Origin: Chloroflexota bacterium
GTDB lineage: Bacteria; Chloroflexota; UBA5177; JANWHV01
DNA: 9,991 bases
Assembly: GCA_025924845.1 (NCBI GenBank)
Contig: JAICHN010000169.1
Span: 1 to 9,991, forward strand
Direction of reading: 5' to 3'
Below the pieces are notes generated by a model. The model had not been told where the DNA came from. It did not search any database and saw only the letters and a list, made by a program, of their open reading frames with translations. Position numbers and translations under genes: made by a program. Positions 1 through 6,151 of the stretch are shown piece by piece; the stretch's first letter is position 1, and each line of letters opens with the position of its first letter.

Positions 1-171
1 GATACGGACTGGCTCTATCCCACTGCCCAGGCGCGCGAAATCGTGGACGCCCTGGCCCAGAGCGGGCGATCTGCCCGCTTCGTGGAGATCTCGTCGCCCC
101 ATGGGCACGATGCGTTTCTGATCGAGCACGCGGCGCTCACCCCGTATATCATCGACTTTCTGGCCAAATAA
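1..171 (+). CDS. metX: Homoserine O-acetyltransferase, C-terminal end (partial)
   Basis: The reading frame is open from the left edge of the window and ends at TAA, giving 56 codons of a C-terminus; the start lies outside. MetX transfers an acetyl group from acetyl-CoA to homoserine in the cytoplasm, activating it for methionine synthesis by sulfhydrylation. The visible segment carries the two late members of the alpha/beta-hydrolase catalytic triad in their usual family context: Asp in T-D-W-L-Y-P (residue 3 of the visible part) and His in S-P-H-G-H-D-A-F-L (residue 36). The nucleophilic Ser is upstream of the window. The tail after the His is short and ends in a helix-like D-F-L-A-K, as in the family. 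The gene converges on fhs, with 219 bp between the two stop codons. A homoserine O-succinyltransferase of the MetX fold cannot be excluded from this fragment, because the specificity residues are not visible. Confidence 0.85.
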   Translation, partial: DTDWLYPTAQAREIVDALAQSGRSARFVEISSPHGHDAFLIEHAALTPYIIDFLAK

Positions 172-183
172 GTAACCCATTGC

Positions 184-207
184 CGCGCCTCCCGGCGGAG
201 CGGCGCG
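184..207. terminator. GC-rich hairpin in the metX/fhs convergent gap
   Basis: CGCGCCTCC (184-192) pairs with GGAG (197-200) and GCGCG (203-207) around a CGGC loop. This gives a nine-pair stem with a two-base bulge, 12 bp after the metX stop. There is no following T-run, so it is not a canonical intrinsic terminator. Its place between two convergent genes makes a role in ending transcription plausible. The rest of the 172-390 gap shows no gene I can support. Confidence 0.35.
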
Positions 208-390
208 CTGAGGAGTGACCAGGGGTGGCCATGGGCGTGCCTGAATTATGACATTGTTGGCGGCGAAACGACCGGGCTTTCCACCACGCGCTCCCAGGAA
301 AATTGTCCCGCCGGTGGCGTTCGTACTGATTCGCCAACAGCATAAGTGTTGTGATGGATCGCCTGCCGGCGCGCGCGTCCCTCGGCACCG

Positions 391-2064
391 TCAGTGTAGC
401 CCGATAATCGTCCCGTCCTCACTGACCCGCATCAATTCGGAGGCTGGGGTCTTCCCCAAACCGGGCATGGTCATAATCTCACCGGTGAGCGCCACCACGA
501 AACCGGCTCCGGCCGAGAGGCGAGCCGAGCGCACGGTAAGGCGGAAGCCCTCCGGCGCGTTGAGCAGGGCGGCGTTGTCCGAAAAGGAATACTGCGTCTT
601 GGCGATGCAGACCGGCAGGTGACCATAGCCCAGCTTCTCGTACAACGCCAGTTCCTTGTGCGCCGTGCCGACGAAATCAACGCCCGCGGCCCCGTAGAGT
701 TGCACGGCGATGGCCTCGATTTTTTGGCGCAACGGCAAATCGTCGGGATATAACATCCGCAAGGTGGTCGGCGGCGCTTCGTCCAGTAAGCTGATCAGCG
801 CCTCGCCCATGGCCCGACCCCCGGCACCGCCCTGAGCGTGGATGTCGGATCGGGCGCCGGGCACGCCGCACTCCTCCAGCGCCTCCTCGATCACCTGCAG
901 TTCTTCCTCGGTATCGGTAGGGAAGAGGTTGATCGCCGCCAGGGCGGGCACGCCGAAGCGGTGGACGTTGGCGAGGTGGCGGAGCATATTGGGAAGGCCC
1001 GCCCGCACCGCCTCGGCGTTTGGCGAGGCCAGTTCACGTTTATCCACCCCCCCGTGCAGTTTTAGGGCGCGCACGGTAACGATCACCACGGCGCCGTCCG
1101 GCACGAGGCCGCTCTGCCGGGCCACGATATCGCAGAACTTCTCGAAGCCGAGGTCGGCCCCAAACCCCGTTTCGACCAGCGCGTATTGGCCCAGCTTGAG
1201 GGCGAGACGGGTGGCCATAAGCGAATTGGTGCCGTGGGCGATATTGGCGAACGGCCCGCCGTGTACCAGGGCCGGTCCACCTTCCAGGGTCTGCACCAGG
1301 TTGGGATTGAGCGCCGTCCTCAGCAGCAGGGCGAGCGCGCCCTCCGCCTTGAGGTCCGCGACGCGAATCGGCGCTCCGCCCCGTGTATAGCCGAGCACGA
1401 TCCGGCCCAGGCGATCGGTGAGGTCCATGATGCCCGTGGCGAGGGCGAAGATAGCCATGATTTCGGAGGCGGGCGTGATATCGAAGCCGGTTTCGCGCGG
1501 CACGCCCTGACTCGCGCCGCCCAGCCCGGTGATTACCGATCGCAAGGAGCGATCATTCACATCAAGGCAGCGCCGCCAGGTGACGCGGCGGGGGTCGAGG
1601 CCCAGGGCATTGCCCTGCTGCAAGTGATTATCGATGAGCGCGGCCAGCAGATTGTTGGCGGCGGTGACGGCGTGGAAATCACCCGTGAAGTGAAGGTTAA
1701 TATCCTCCATGGGAATGACCTGGGAGTAGCCGCCGCCCGCCGCGCCGCCTTTCACGCCGAACACCGGCCCCATGGCGGGCTCGCGAATGGTGACCACGGC
1801 CCGTTTGCCCAGGGCGACGAGGGCCTGGCCGAGTCCGACCGTGGTGGTGGTTTTCCCCTCGCCCGCTACGGTAGGGGTGATCGCCGTGACGAGAACCAGT
1901 TTGCCGTTCGGCGCGTCGCGCAAGCGGGCAAACGCGGCGGGGAGCACCTTGGCTTTATAGCGGCCATACAGTTCCAGTTCATCCTCGCGCAATCCTGCCT
2001 GGAGTCCGACCTCGATAATCGGCCTCGGCATGGCCTCCTGGGCGATCTCGATATCCGTCTTCAT
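391..2064 (-). CDS. fhs: Formate-tetrahydrofolate ligase
   Basis: This monofunctional enzyme of 557 residues has the usual family length. It catalyses the ATP-dependent condensation of formate with tetrahydrofolate to 10-formyl-THF, feeding purine and formyl-Met synthesis or, in acetogen-like metabolism, the methyl branch. Visible evidence: the nucleotide-binding loop T-P-T-V-A-G-E-G-K-T-T-T-T at residues 63-75; the first family signature G-V-K-G-G-A-A-G-G-G-Y at 103-113, followed by D-I-N-L-H-F-T-G-D-F-H-A; and the second signature V-T-V-R-A-L-K-L-H-G-G in the middle of the protein. The ATG at 2062-2064 is preceded by a GAAGGAG ribosome-binding site about six bases away, which fixes the start. 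The gene lies downstream of and in the same orientation as the selenocysteine tRNA gene. No folD or fchA lies next to it, so the partner enzymes must be elsewhere. The identification is firm; whether it works in formate assimilation or simply supplies formyl-THF cannot be told from here. Confidence 0.97.
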   Translation of the reverse strand: MKTDIEIAQEAMPRPIIEVGLQAGLREDELELYGRYKAKVLPAAFARLRDAPNGKLVLVTAITPTVAGEGKTTTTVGLGQALVALGKRAVVTIREPAMGPVFGVKGGAAGGGYSQVIPMEDINLHFTGDFHAVTAANNLLAALIDNHLQQGNALGLDPRRVTWRRCLDVNDRSLRSVITGLGGASQGVPRETGFDITPASEIMAIFALATGIMDLTDRLGRIVLGYTRGGAPIRVADLKAEGALALLLRTALNPNLVQTLEGGPALVHGGPFANIAHGTNSLMATRLALKLGQYALVETGFGADLGFEKFCDIVARQSGLVPDGAVVIVTVRALKLHGGVDKRELASPNAEAVRAGLPNMLRHLANVHRFGVPALAAINLFPTDTEEELQVIEEALEECGVPGARSDIHAQGGAGGRAMGEALISLLDEAPPTTLRMLYPDDLPLRQKIEAIAVQLYGAAGVDFVGTAHKELALYEKLGYGHLPVCIAKTQYSFSDNAALLNAPEGFRLTVRSARLSAGAGFVVALTGEIMTMPGLGKTPASELMRVSEDGTIIGLH

Positions 2065-2095
2065 AGTGCTCCTTCAGCTAGCGGGTACCGTGTCC

Positions 2096-2101
2096 ATTCT
2101 A
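2096..2101 (-). promoter_or_regulatory. Possible -10 element of fhs
   Basis: On the - strand TAGAAT lies about 30 bp before the fhs ATG, placing a start of transcription near 2089. No convincing -35 hexamer is found at the expected distance, so this is a weak call. Read-through from selC is an alternative source of fhs transcript. Confidence 0.25.
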
Positions 2102-2172
2102 CCGGTTACGGCTGAGGAGGCTTCCGGCGGTGGGGGGAGCTGGAGAGGGTTGGCGCGAGTCTGCCGGCGGTT

Positions 2173-2236
2173 GTAGGGGGCGACCATTGTCGTTGTCCTC
2201 GGTGGGGACGAGGGCGACCACAAGGGTCGCCCCTAC
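2173..2236. repeat. Short palindromic intergenic repeat (REP/MITE-like)
   Basis: The left arm GTAGGGGGCGACC (2173-2185) is the reverse complement of the right arm GGTCGCCCCTAC (2225-2236) except for one extra G. The roughly 39 bp between the arms hold further weaker complementarity (TTGT against ACAA, GTCC against GGAC), so the whole unit could fold as one long imperfect hairpin. It lies between selC and fhs and has no coding capacity of its own. Elements with GTAGGGGCGACC-type arms are, to my recollection, scattered in many copies through intergenic DNA of some high-GC environmental bacteria. Only one copy is in this window, so dispersal is inference. Confidence 0.65.
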
Positions 2237-2320
2237 CGAAAGCCGCCCTGGGACAGCCGCCGCGGCGAACGAGTGGAGCGCCCGGTACAGAGGACGGGAG
2301 GCGTGCCGGGAAGTATGCGG

Positions 2321-2415
2321 CGGGAGCACATGGGAGTCGAACCCACCGGCGACACCGAAAGGGGCCGCCCAACGATTTTGAAGACCGCACCCGCCACCGG
2401 ACGAGATGTGCTCCC
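2321..2415 (-). tRNA. selC: tRNA-Sec (anticodon UCA)
   Basis: The - strand folds into a bacterial selenocysteine tRNA. The acceptor stem has 8 bp, GGGAGCAC (2415-2408) with GTGCTCCC (2329-2322). The D arm has six pairs and a CGGT loop, CTCGTC/GGCGGG. The anticodon loop CTTCAAA (2383-2377) carries UCA at 2381-2379 in a five-pair stem with two G-U pairs. The variable arm is long and paired, beginning GGCGGCCCC and ending GTGTCGCC. The T arm GTGGG/CCCAT holds the loop TTCGACT. The 8+5 bp acceptor-T stack, six-pair D stem and large variable arm are diagnostic for bacterial tRNA-Sec and separate it from tRNA-Ser. The discriminator is G, as in E. coli selC. The CCA end is not encoded (CCG follows) and would be added enzymatically. 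The gene stands alone, upstream of fhs and divergent from the efflux operon. It implies selA, selB and selD elsewhere in the genome and at least one UGA-containing selenoprotein gene. Confidence 0.93.
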
Positions 2416-2435
2416 AGGCGCCTGCCGCCCTTTTC

Positions 2436-2441
2436 AGTGTA
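2436..2441 (-). promoter_or_regulatory. Extended -10 element upstream of selC
   Basis: On the - strand TACACT preceded by TGC gives the extended -10 pattern TGnTAnnnT. Transcription would begin near 2429, about 14 bases before the mature tRNA 5' end. A TTAACA upstream is 20 bp away, too far for a good -35, which fits reliance on the extended -10. The call rests on motif and position only. Confidence 0.4.
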
Positions 2442-2455
2442 GCAATTGCCCTCCC

Positions 2456-2485
2456 TTGCCCTGTTAAGCGCTCGCAAGGTATATT
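2456..2485 (+). promoter_or_regulatory. Promoter of the efflux-tetR operon
   Basis: TTGCCC (2456-2461) and TATATT (2480-2485) are separated by 18 bp and would start transcription near 2492, about 37 bases before the antiporter ATG. The -10 box is the most AT-rich point of the gap. Its edge overlaps the palindrome at 2483-2500, so a bound repressor would block polymerase. Confidence 0.5.
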
Positions 2486-2500
2486 AAGTGTACGCTTAAT
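2483..2500. promoter_or_regulatory. Palindromic operator, probably for the TetR regulator
   Basis: ATTAAGTGTACGCTTAAT is palindromic at 16 of 18 positions around a central GTAC; the only mismatched pair is T at 2489 against G at 2494. It covers the end of the -10 box and the inferred transcription start. A second inverted repeat shares its arm: GTGTAC (2488-2493) and GTACAC (2506-2511), 12 bp apart. A stray half-site TTAAGCG lies at 2464-2470. Size, symmetry and place are typical of TetR-family operators, and the tetR gene is the second gene of the operon, so negative autoregulation is the natural reading. Confidence 0.7.
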
Positions 2501-2528
2501 GAATTGTACACCACGGTAAGGACTGCAC

Positions 2529-4172
2529 ATGGCGCTCCGCGCTTCCCCCACCTCCACCTTTCCTGCTTCGACCCTGGCCACCGCACCGGACCGGCGCCGA
2601 TGGCTGGGCCTGTTGGCCCTCTCGATCTCTGTTCTGACCGTAATCATGACCTCGACCTCGGTGAACCTGGCCCTACCCTCGATTAGCGGCAGCTTCGGCG
2701 TGTCGGTGTCCAATCTGACCTGGGTGCTCGATGCCTATACCCTGGCCCTGGGCGCCCTCACCCTGCCCGGCGGCATCCTGGGCGACATCTTCGGCCGGCG
2801 CCGCGTCTACCTACTGGGCCTTGGCCTCTTCTCGCTTGGGGCCGTCTGCGCCTCGCTGGCCCCCAACCTCGGCGTGCTGATCGGGGCGCGCGTGGCCATG
2901 GGCGCGGGCGCCGCCATGGTGCTGCCCGGCACGCTGTCGCTGATTTCCGCCATGTTCGAGGGTCGGGAACGCGCCACGGCGATTGGCCTGTGGGGCGGCA
3001 TGAACGGGGTCGGCCTTGCCCTCGGTCCGCTGGTAGGCGGCATCCTGGTGGAATACGTGGACTGGAGGGCGGTATTCTGGACCAACGTGCCGCTCGTCCT
3101 GGTCGCCTTCCTGATGGTGCCGCGTTTCGTGCCCCTGGTGCCGTCGCGCTCCTCGTGGAAACACTGCGACCTTCAGGGCGCCTTTACGATCACCGCGGCC
3201 CTGAGCAGCCTGATCGTCGGCCTGATTCAGGGTCAGACCTGGGGGTGGGCGGCGCCCGGAACCCTGGGCTGCTTCGCCCTGGCCGCGCTGCTTTTGCCCT
3301 GCTTCGTCTGGATCGAGCATCGAGTCGCCCATCCCATGCTGCCGCTTCAGCTCTTTCACTCGCGCACCTTCTGTGCCGCCAATGTGAGCGCCGTGGTGCT
3401 GATGCTGGGCGTGCTGAGTTGTTTCTTCTTTCTCAGCCTGTTCCTGCAAGATATTCTGACCTATTCCGGCATAGAAACCGGACTGGCCTACCTGCCGCTG
3501 GCCGTCTTCATGGCGGGACTGGCGCCGCTGGCGGGACGGTTCTCGGCCCGCTTCGGACCGCGTCTCCCCATTCTAGCCGGATTGGGCGGCTCGACCATCG
3601 GCATCTTCTGGATGAGCCTGGCCGGCGATCATGCCGGCTTCGGGGCCCTGGTCGGCGGCCTGGCCCTGATCGGCATGGGGATGGGCCTCGCCTCCCCCGC
3701 CATCTCCAACGCGGCGGTGAGCAGCGTGGCGCCCCGTCTGGCGGGCGCCGCATCGGGCATGAACAACATGGCCCGCCAGGTGGGCGGGGCGATCGGCGTG
3801 GCCCTGCTTACCGCCATCTTTGATGGGCGTTTCCAGGGCCACCTGACCGCCATAGTTACCGCGAGCAAGCTGCCAGCCGACGCGCGGGCGCGGGTCGGCG
3901 TGGTGGCCGCGAACATCGCGGGCGGCGTCTCGGGCAGCAGCGGCGGCGCCCAGGCCGGGCAGATCCACGAGTTGATCCGCGTGGCCTTTACCCAGGGCAT
4001 GACCGACACCCTACGCGTCTTCGCCCTGCTCAGCGCGGTGGGCGTGCTGGCCGCCCTGCTGATTCGGAAGAGCGACTTCGCGGCGGCACGCGCCCCTCAA
4101 CCGGCGCCGGTCGTCCACGCCGAGTCCCAGCCTGCCGGGGCCGAGCCGGCCTTCGCGGGCGCCGGGCACTAA
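2529..4172 (+). CDS. DHA2-family drug/proton antiporter (EmrB/QacA-type MFS)
   Basis: This inner-membrane protein of 547 residues has the length and about the 14 hydrophobic segments expected of the DHA2 family of major facilitator transporters, which export drugs or other small molecules using the proton gradient. Visible motifs: W-V-L-D-A-Y near residues 65-70; motif A, G-I-L-G-D-I-F-G-R-R-R, at 82-92; and the antiporter motif C, G-V-G-L-A-L-G-P-L-V-G-G, at 160-171. The TM1 motif usually reads L-D-x-T-x-V-N-V-A-L-P, but here it reads M-T-S-T-S-V-N-L-A-L-P at 40-50, so the usual acidic residue is Thr41. The ATG at 2529 has AAGGA six bases upstream. The C-terminal 40 residues form an Ala/Pro-rich tail. 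The gene is followed 19 bp later by a TetR regulator and preceded by an operator-like palindrome, so it is probably induced by its substrate. The substrate itself cannot be inferred. No membrane-fusion partner (EmrA) lies nearby. Confidence 0.9.
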   Translation: MALRASPTSTFPASTLATAPDRRRWLGLLALSISVLTVIMTSTSVNLALPSISGSFGVSVSNLTWVLDAYTLALGALTLPGGILGDIFGRRRVYLLGLGLFSLGAVCASLAPNLGVLIGARVAMGAGAAMVLPGTLSLISAMFEGRERATAIGLWGGMNGVGLALGPLVGGILVEYVDWRAVFWTNVPLVLVAFLMVPRFVPLVPSRSSWKHCDLQGAFTITAALSSLIVGLIQGQTWGWAAPGTLGCFALAALLLPCFVWIEHRVAHPMLPLQLFHSRTFCAANVSAVVLMLGVLSCFFFLSLFLQDILTYSGIETGLAYLPLAVFMAGLAPLAGRFSARFGPRLPILAGLGGSTIGIFWMSLAGDHAGFGALVGGLALIGMGMGLASPAISNAAVSSVAPRLAGAASGMNNMARQVGGAIGVALLTAIFDGRFQGHLTAIVTASKLPADARARVGVVAANIAGGVSGSSGGAQAGQIHELIRVAFTQGMTDTLRVFALLSAVGVLAALLIRKSDFAAARAPQPAPVVHAESQPAGAEPAFAGAGH

Positions 4173-4191
4173 GGGAGGAGGAACAACCGCC

Positions 4192-4851
4192 ATGGCTATT
4201 CCCACCAGTACCACCCGTTCCACCCTACGTGAGCGTCAGGCCAGGGAACGACGCGACGAACTGATCGACGCCGCGCTCACCACCTTTGCCAAACGCGGCT
4301 ACCATGCCACCTCGCTGAAAGAGATCGCCGAGGCGGCGGGCGTGACCGATGGGCTGCTGATTCACTACTTCGGCTCCAAGGCCAATCTGCTGAGCGCCGT
4401 GCTGCTGGAACGGCAATCGCTCTCCGCCGCGGTCGAAGCGATCGTGGCCGGCGCGCCTCAGGACGACCCGGCGGCGGCGATCCGTCACGTCGCCGCGCGC
4501 TGGCTGGAGCTGCTGCGGGGCCAGGGCGGCCCCTTGATGGGCGTGCTGATCGCGGAAGCGCGGCACAACGCCGAGGTCGCGGAGGCGCTGGCCCTGCACA
4601 CCCGGCGCACCCTGGAGCCGACCGAGCGCCTGCTGACCACCCTGGCCGAGCGCGGTCTGCTGCGCGCCGCGCACATTCCGATCGCCGCCCGCATGTTGCA
4701 GTGGTCGCTGGTCTGGTACTCGTTCTGGCGCGACATCACGCCGGCGGGCGCCGTGCCGGACCCCGAGGAGTGGGTCGAGGGCCTGACGGCGATTCTGCTT
4801 GAGGGTTTGGGTATGGAAGGAGTGATCCGCGCCGGCGGCAACAATCCCTGA
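4192..4851 (+). CDS. TetR/AcrR-family transcriptional repressor
   Basis: The 219-residue protein has the two-part TetR layout. The N-terminal DNA-binding domain begins at R-D-E-L-I-D-A-A-L-T-T-F-A-K-R-G-Y, with the helix-turn-helix at about residues 40-61 (A-T-S-L-K-E-I-A-E-A-A-G-V-T-D-G-L-L-I-H-Y-F). The rest is a helical ligand-binding and dimerisation domain. A very strong ribosome-binding site, GGGAGGAGGA, lies between the antiporter stop and the ATG at 4192, so the two genes are one operon. Its likely role is ligand-released repression of the antiporter and of itself through the palindrome at 2483-2500. The stop codon abuts the stop codon of hicB on the other strand with no base between them. 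Part of its 3' coding sequence recurs twice downstream (5418-5582 and 6624-6663), so this corner of the gene has been duplicated. The inducing ligand is unknown. Confidence 0.92.
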   Translation: MAIPTSTTRSTLRERQARERRDELIDAALTTFAKRGYHATSLKEIAEAAGVTDGLLIHYFGSKANLLSAVLLERQSLSAAVEAIVAGAPQDDPAAAIRHVAARWLELLRGQGGPLMGVLIAEARHNAEVAEALALHTRRTLEPTERLLTTLAERGLLRAAHIPIAARMLQWSLVWYSFWRDITPAGAVPDPEEWVEGLTAILLEGLGMEGVIRAGGNNP

Positions 4852-5091
4852 TCAGGCACTTACCTGGCGGGTGCCAAAGACGCTGGGCCGCGGAAGAGGC
4901 TCGCCATGCGCCAGAGCACTCTCAATGAGAAGCTCAATCACTTCCTGGCCGTGGGTGACTGCTTCCGCGTAGGTGGCGCCATGTGTGTGGGCCAGATCAC
5001 CCCATTCCGGAAAGCTCACGATATACGCCTGATCTTCGTCGGACCACTCAATGACCATCGAGTAATGTGGTTGCCGTCCCTGCTCGCTCAT
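4852..5091 (-). CDS. hicB: HicB-family antitoxin
   Basis: This 79-residue protein has the short HicB form: the partial RNase-H-like fold Y-S-M-V-I-E-W-S-D-E-D-Q-A-Y-I-V-S-F-P-E-W, then T-H-G-A-T-Y-A-E-A-V-T-H-G-Q-E-V-I-E-L-L-I-E-S-A. It lacks the C-terminal DNA-binding domain found in longer HicB proteins. HicB binds and neutralises the HicA RNase. Its ATG overlaps the last four bases of hicA (ATGA on the - strand), so the two are translationally coupled with the toxin gene first, the usual hicAB order. A second, divergent copy at 6882-7103 shares roughly 60 percent of residues by eye. The convergent tetR gene ends directly against its stop codon. Confidence 0.88.
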   Translation of the reverse strand: MSEQGRQPHYSMVIEWSDEDQAYIVSFPEWGDLAHTHGATYAEAVTHGQEVIELLIESALAHGEPLPRPSVFGTRQVSA

Positions 5092-5312
5092 TGTCCTTGC
5101 TTCTCCTTTGCCACGTGCAAGCGGCGGAGCGCCTCCCGTGCGTACTTTTCCTGGTAAGGCAGGACATCGTCGCCATCATGGCCGGAGAGGATCACCGATC
5201 CACGCACCAGAGGATGCGTCCACTTCGAGTGACTGCCCTTTCCCTGCTTTGCATCCTGGGTGAAGCCGGCACGCAAAAGATCGGCCTTGATCTGGCGCAC
5301 TTTTCGCGGCAC
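5088..5312 (-). CDS. hicA: HicA-family mRNA interferase toxin
   Basis: The 74-residue protein has the small dsRNA-binding-like HicA fold: P-R-K-V-R-Q-I-K-A-D-L-L-R-A-G-F, then the Gly-rich turn and catalytic motif G-K-G-S-H-S-K-W with His28, then H-P-L-V, then S-G-H-D-G-D-D-V-L-P-Y and a C-terminal helix. HicA cleaves mRNA independently of the ribosome and halts growth unless bound by HicB. The start is a GTG at 5310-5312 with AAGGGAG four bases before it on the - strand; the weak codon may keep toxin levels low. It overlaps hicB by four bases. All expected residues are present, so this copy looks functional, unlike the copy at 6686-6885. Confidence 0.9.
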   Translation of the reverse strand: MPRKVRQIKADLLRAGFTQDAKQGKGSHSKWTHPLVRGSVILSGHDGDDVLPYQEKYAREALRRLHVAKEKQGQ

Positions 5313-5417
5313 GACACTCCCTTGATCATCGTGGCAGCGTAGTAAACAGGCCGCTGCCCCTTAGCCGTTAGTGATGGTACCGCAACGAACAGCAAGCGAG
5401 GCAATCCCCGCTAGACA

Positions 5418-5582
5418 GAGCGCCGCGCACTGCTGAAGCACGTGCCCATCGTCGCATGCATGTTGCAGTGGTCGCTCGTCTGGTACTCGTTCCGGCGCGA
5501 CATCACGCCGGCGGACGCCGTGCCGGACCCCGAGGACTGGGTGGAGGGCCTGACGGCGATTCTGCCGGCGGGGTTGGGGTAG
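5418..5582 (+). pseudogene. 3' fragment of a tetR-family gene (duplicate of the upstream regulator)
   Basis: This frame ends at TAG (5580-5582) and reproduces TetR residues of about 154-202 from the gene at 4192-4851. The core M-L-Q-W-S-L-V-W-Y-S-F-R-R-D-I-T-P is followed by P-D-P-E-D-W-V-E-G-L-T-A-I-L. From 5460 to 5564, 100 of 105 bases match the intact gene by my count. Upstream of about 5418 the similarity is lost, and no start codon or DNA-binding domain exists. After the TAG an 8-mer CTGATCAG recurs at 5611, at nearly the same offset as in the intact copy (4848), so homology may run a little past the stop. It is a relic of a recent partial duplication, not an expressed protein. Confidence 0.85.
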
Positions 5583-5855
5583 CGAGGTGCCGGAAGGAAG
5601 CGACGGGCGACTGATCAGTATACAGGCGGGAACCGCACCCCCTGGCGCTTTCATCTCGGCCTCGCCGGCATCACGGCTTATGGGCATGTGTCAAGGGTGG
5701 TAGACTCTATTGATTGACAGTCTCGCGGTTGGGCCGAGCCCGACGCCTTTTGGAGGCAAAGAAATGTGCGATGTGGGAATGACAACCATGTTCCCGTTGC
5801 AACCGCGAGGTCTGGGTGCATAGGTGCGCGACGGAAGACACCGAGGGGAGGCACA
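5583..5855. other. Gap between tetR fragment and vapB, no supported gene
   Basis: I see no gene here. TGTCAA (5689-5694) and TTGACA (5714-5719) form a 6-bp inverted repeat 19 bp apart. The TTGACA resembles a -35 box, but no AT-rich -10 follows at 16-18 bp, so I do not call a promoter. The vapB promoter should lie in this gap. Together with 5313-5417, which is also empty, it frames the tetR fragment. Confidence 0.5.
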
Positions 5856-6131
5856 ATGCAGCACGCCGAAGATCTACGGGAGGTAACCGTCCAGGAGACG
5901 GGTGCCGCCATTCCGGCGGATATCCTGCGCGAGGCCGGCATCCTGCCGGGCGATCGAGTTGCCTTCGTGCGCACGACCCGCGGCTCTCTGGTGGTCGTGC
6001 CTGCGGCGACGAGCGACTCCGGCCCATCCCTCCGATCGGTCATCGGGATCTGCCCGCGCCCCGCCCAGGTGTCCCCGGAAGCGGATAGCCTGTTCTTGCA
6101 CGACATCCGATACGGTGATGATCGCCTTTAG
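5856..6131 (+). CDS. vapB: AbrB/MazE-type antitoxin of a VapBC pair
   Basis: The 91-residue protein has an N-terminal swapped-hairpin (SpoVT/AbrB) domain: V-T-V-Q-E-T-G-A-A-I-P-A-D-I-L-R-E-A-G-I-L-P-G-D-R-V-A-F-V, then G-S-L-V-V-V-P. This domain usually binds the operon's own promoter. The C-terminal half, I-C-P-R-P-A-Q-V-S-P-E-A-D-S-L-F-L-H-D-I-R-Y-G-D-D, resembles the flexible tail with which such antitoxins wrap their PIN toxin. I chose the ATG at 5856 over the GTG at 5766 because it has GGGGAGG four bases upstream and begins directly before the domain. The PIN toxin gene follows 20 bp after the stop. Its ribosome-binding site and first five codons resemble the sequence at 9064-9085. Confidence 0.82.
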   Translation: MQHAEDLREVTVQETGAAIPADILREAGILPGDRVAFVRTTRGSLVVVPAATSDSGPSLRSVIGICPRPAQVSPEADSLFLHDIRYGDDRL

Positions 6132-6151
6132 CGCCGTCATTGGGGGCCGGT

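Noticed and set aside
1186..2115. Long + strand open frame (309 codons) opposite fhs
   Set aside because: It lies antisense to the highly conserved fhs gene; its sequence is low-complexity Gly/Arg/Asp-rich with no domain. It is open only because of the GC-rich codon use of fhs.
2099..2713. 204-codon - strand frame across selC, the palindromic repeat and the antiporter start
   Set aside because: It runs through a tRNA gene, a non-coding repeat and the antisense of the antiporter N-terminus. No domain and no ribosome-binding site are visible.
2811..3449. 212-codon - strand frame opposite the antiporter
   Set aside because: It is a shadow of the transporter gene, composed mainly of Gln/Gly/His/Arg, with no recognisable motif.
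5361..5687. 108-codon - strand frame over the tetR fragment
   Set aside because: It covers the antisense of the duplicated tetR tail and has no ribosome-binding site or domain. Part of it may overlap a decayed hicB tail, mentioned only as a weak possibility.
5689..5719. TGTCAA/TTGACA inverted repeat as a transposon end or a -35 box
   Set aside because: It is only 6 bp, with no target duplication, transposase or fitting -10 box.
5766..5855. Longer vapB start at GTG 5766
   Set aside because: No ribosome-binding site precedes it, and the extra 30 residues are Arg/Gly-rich and non-domain. The ATG at 5856 has a strong GGGGAGG site.
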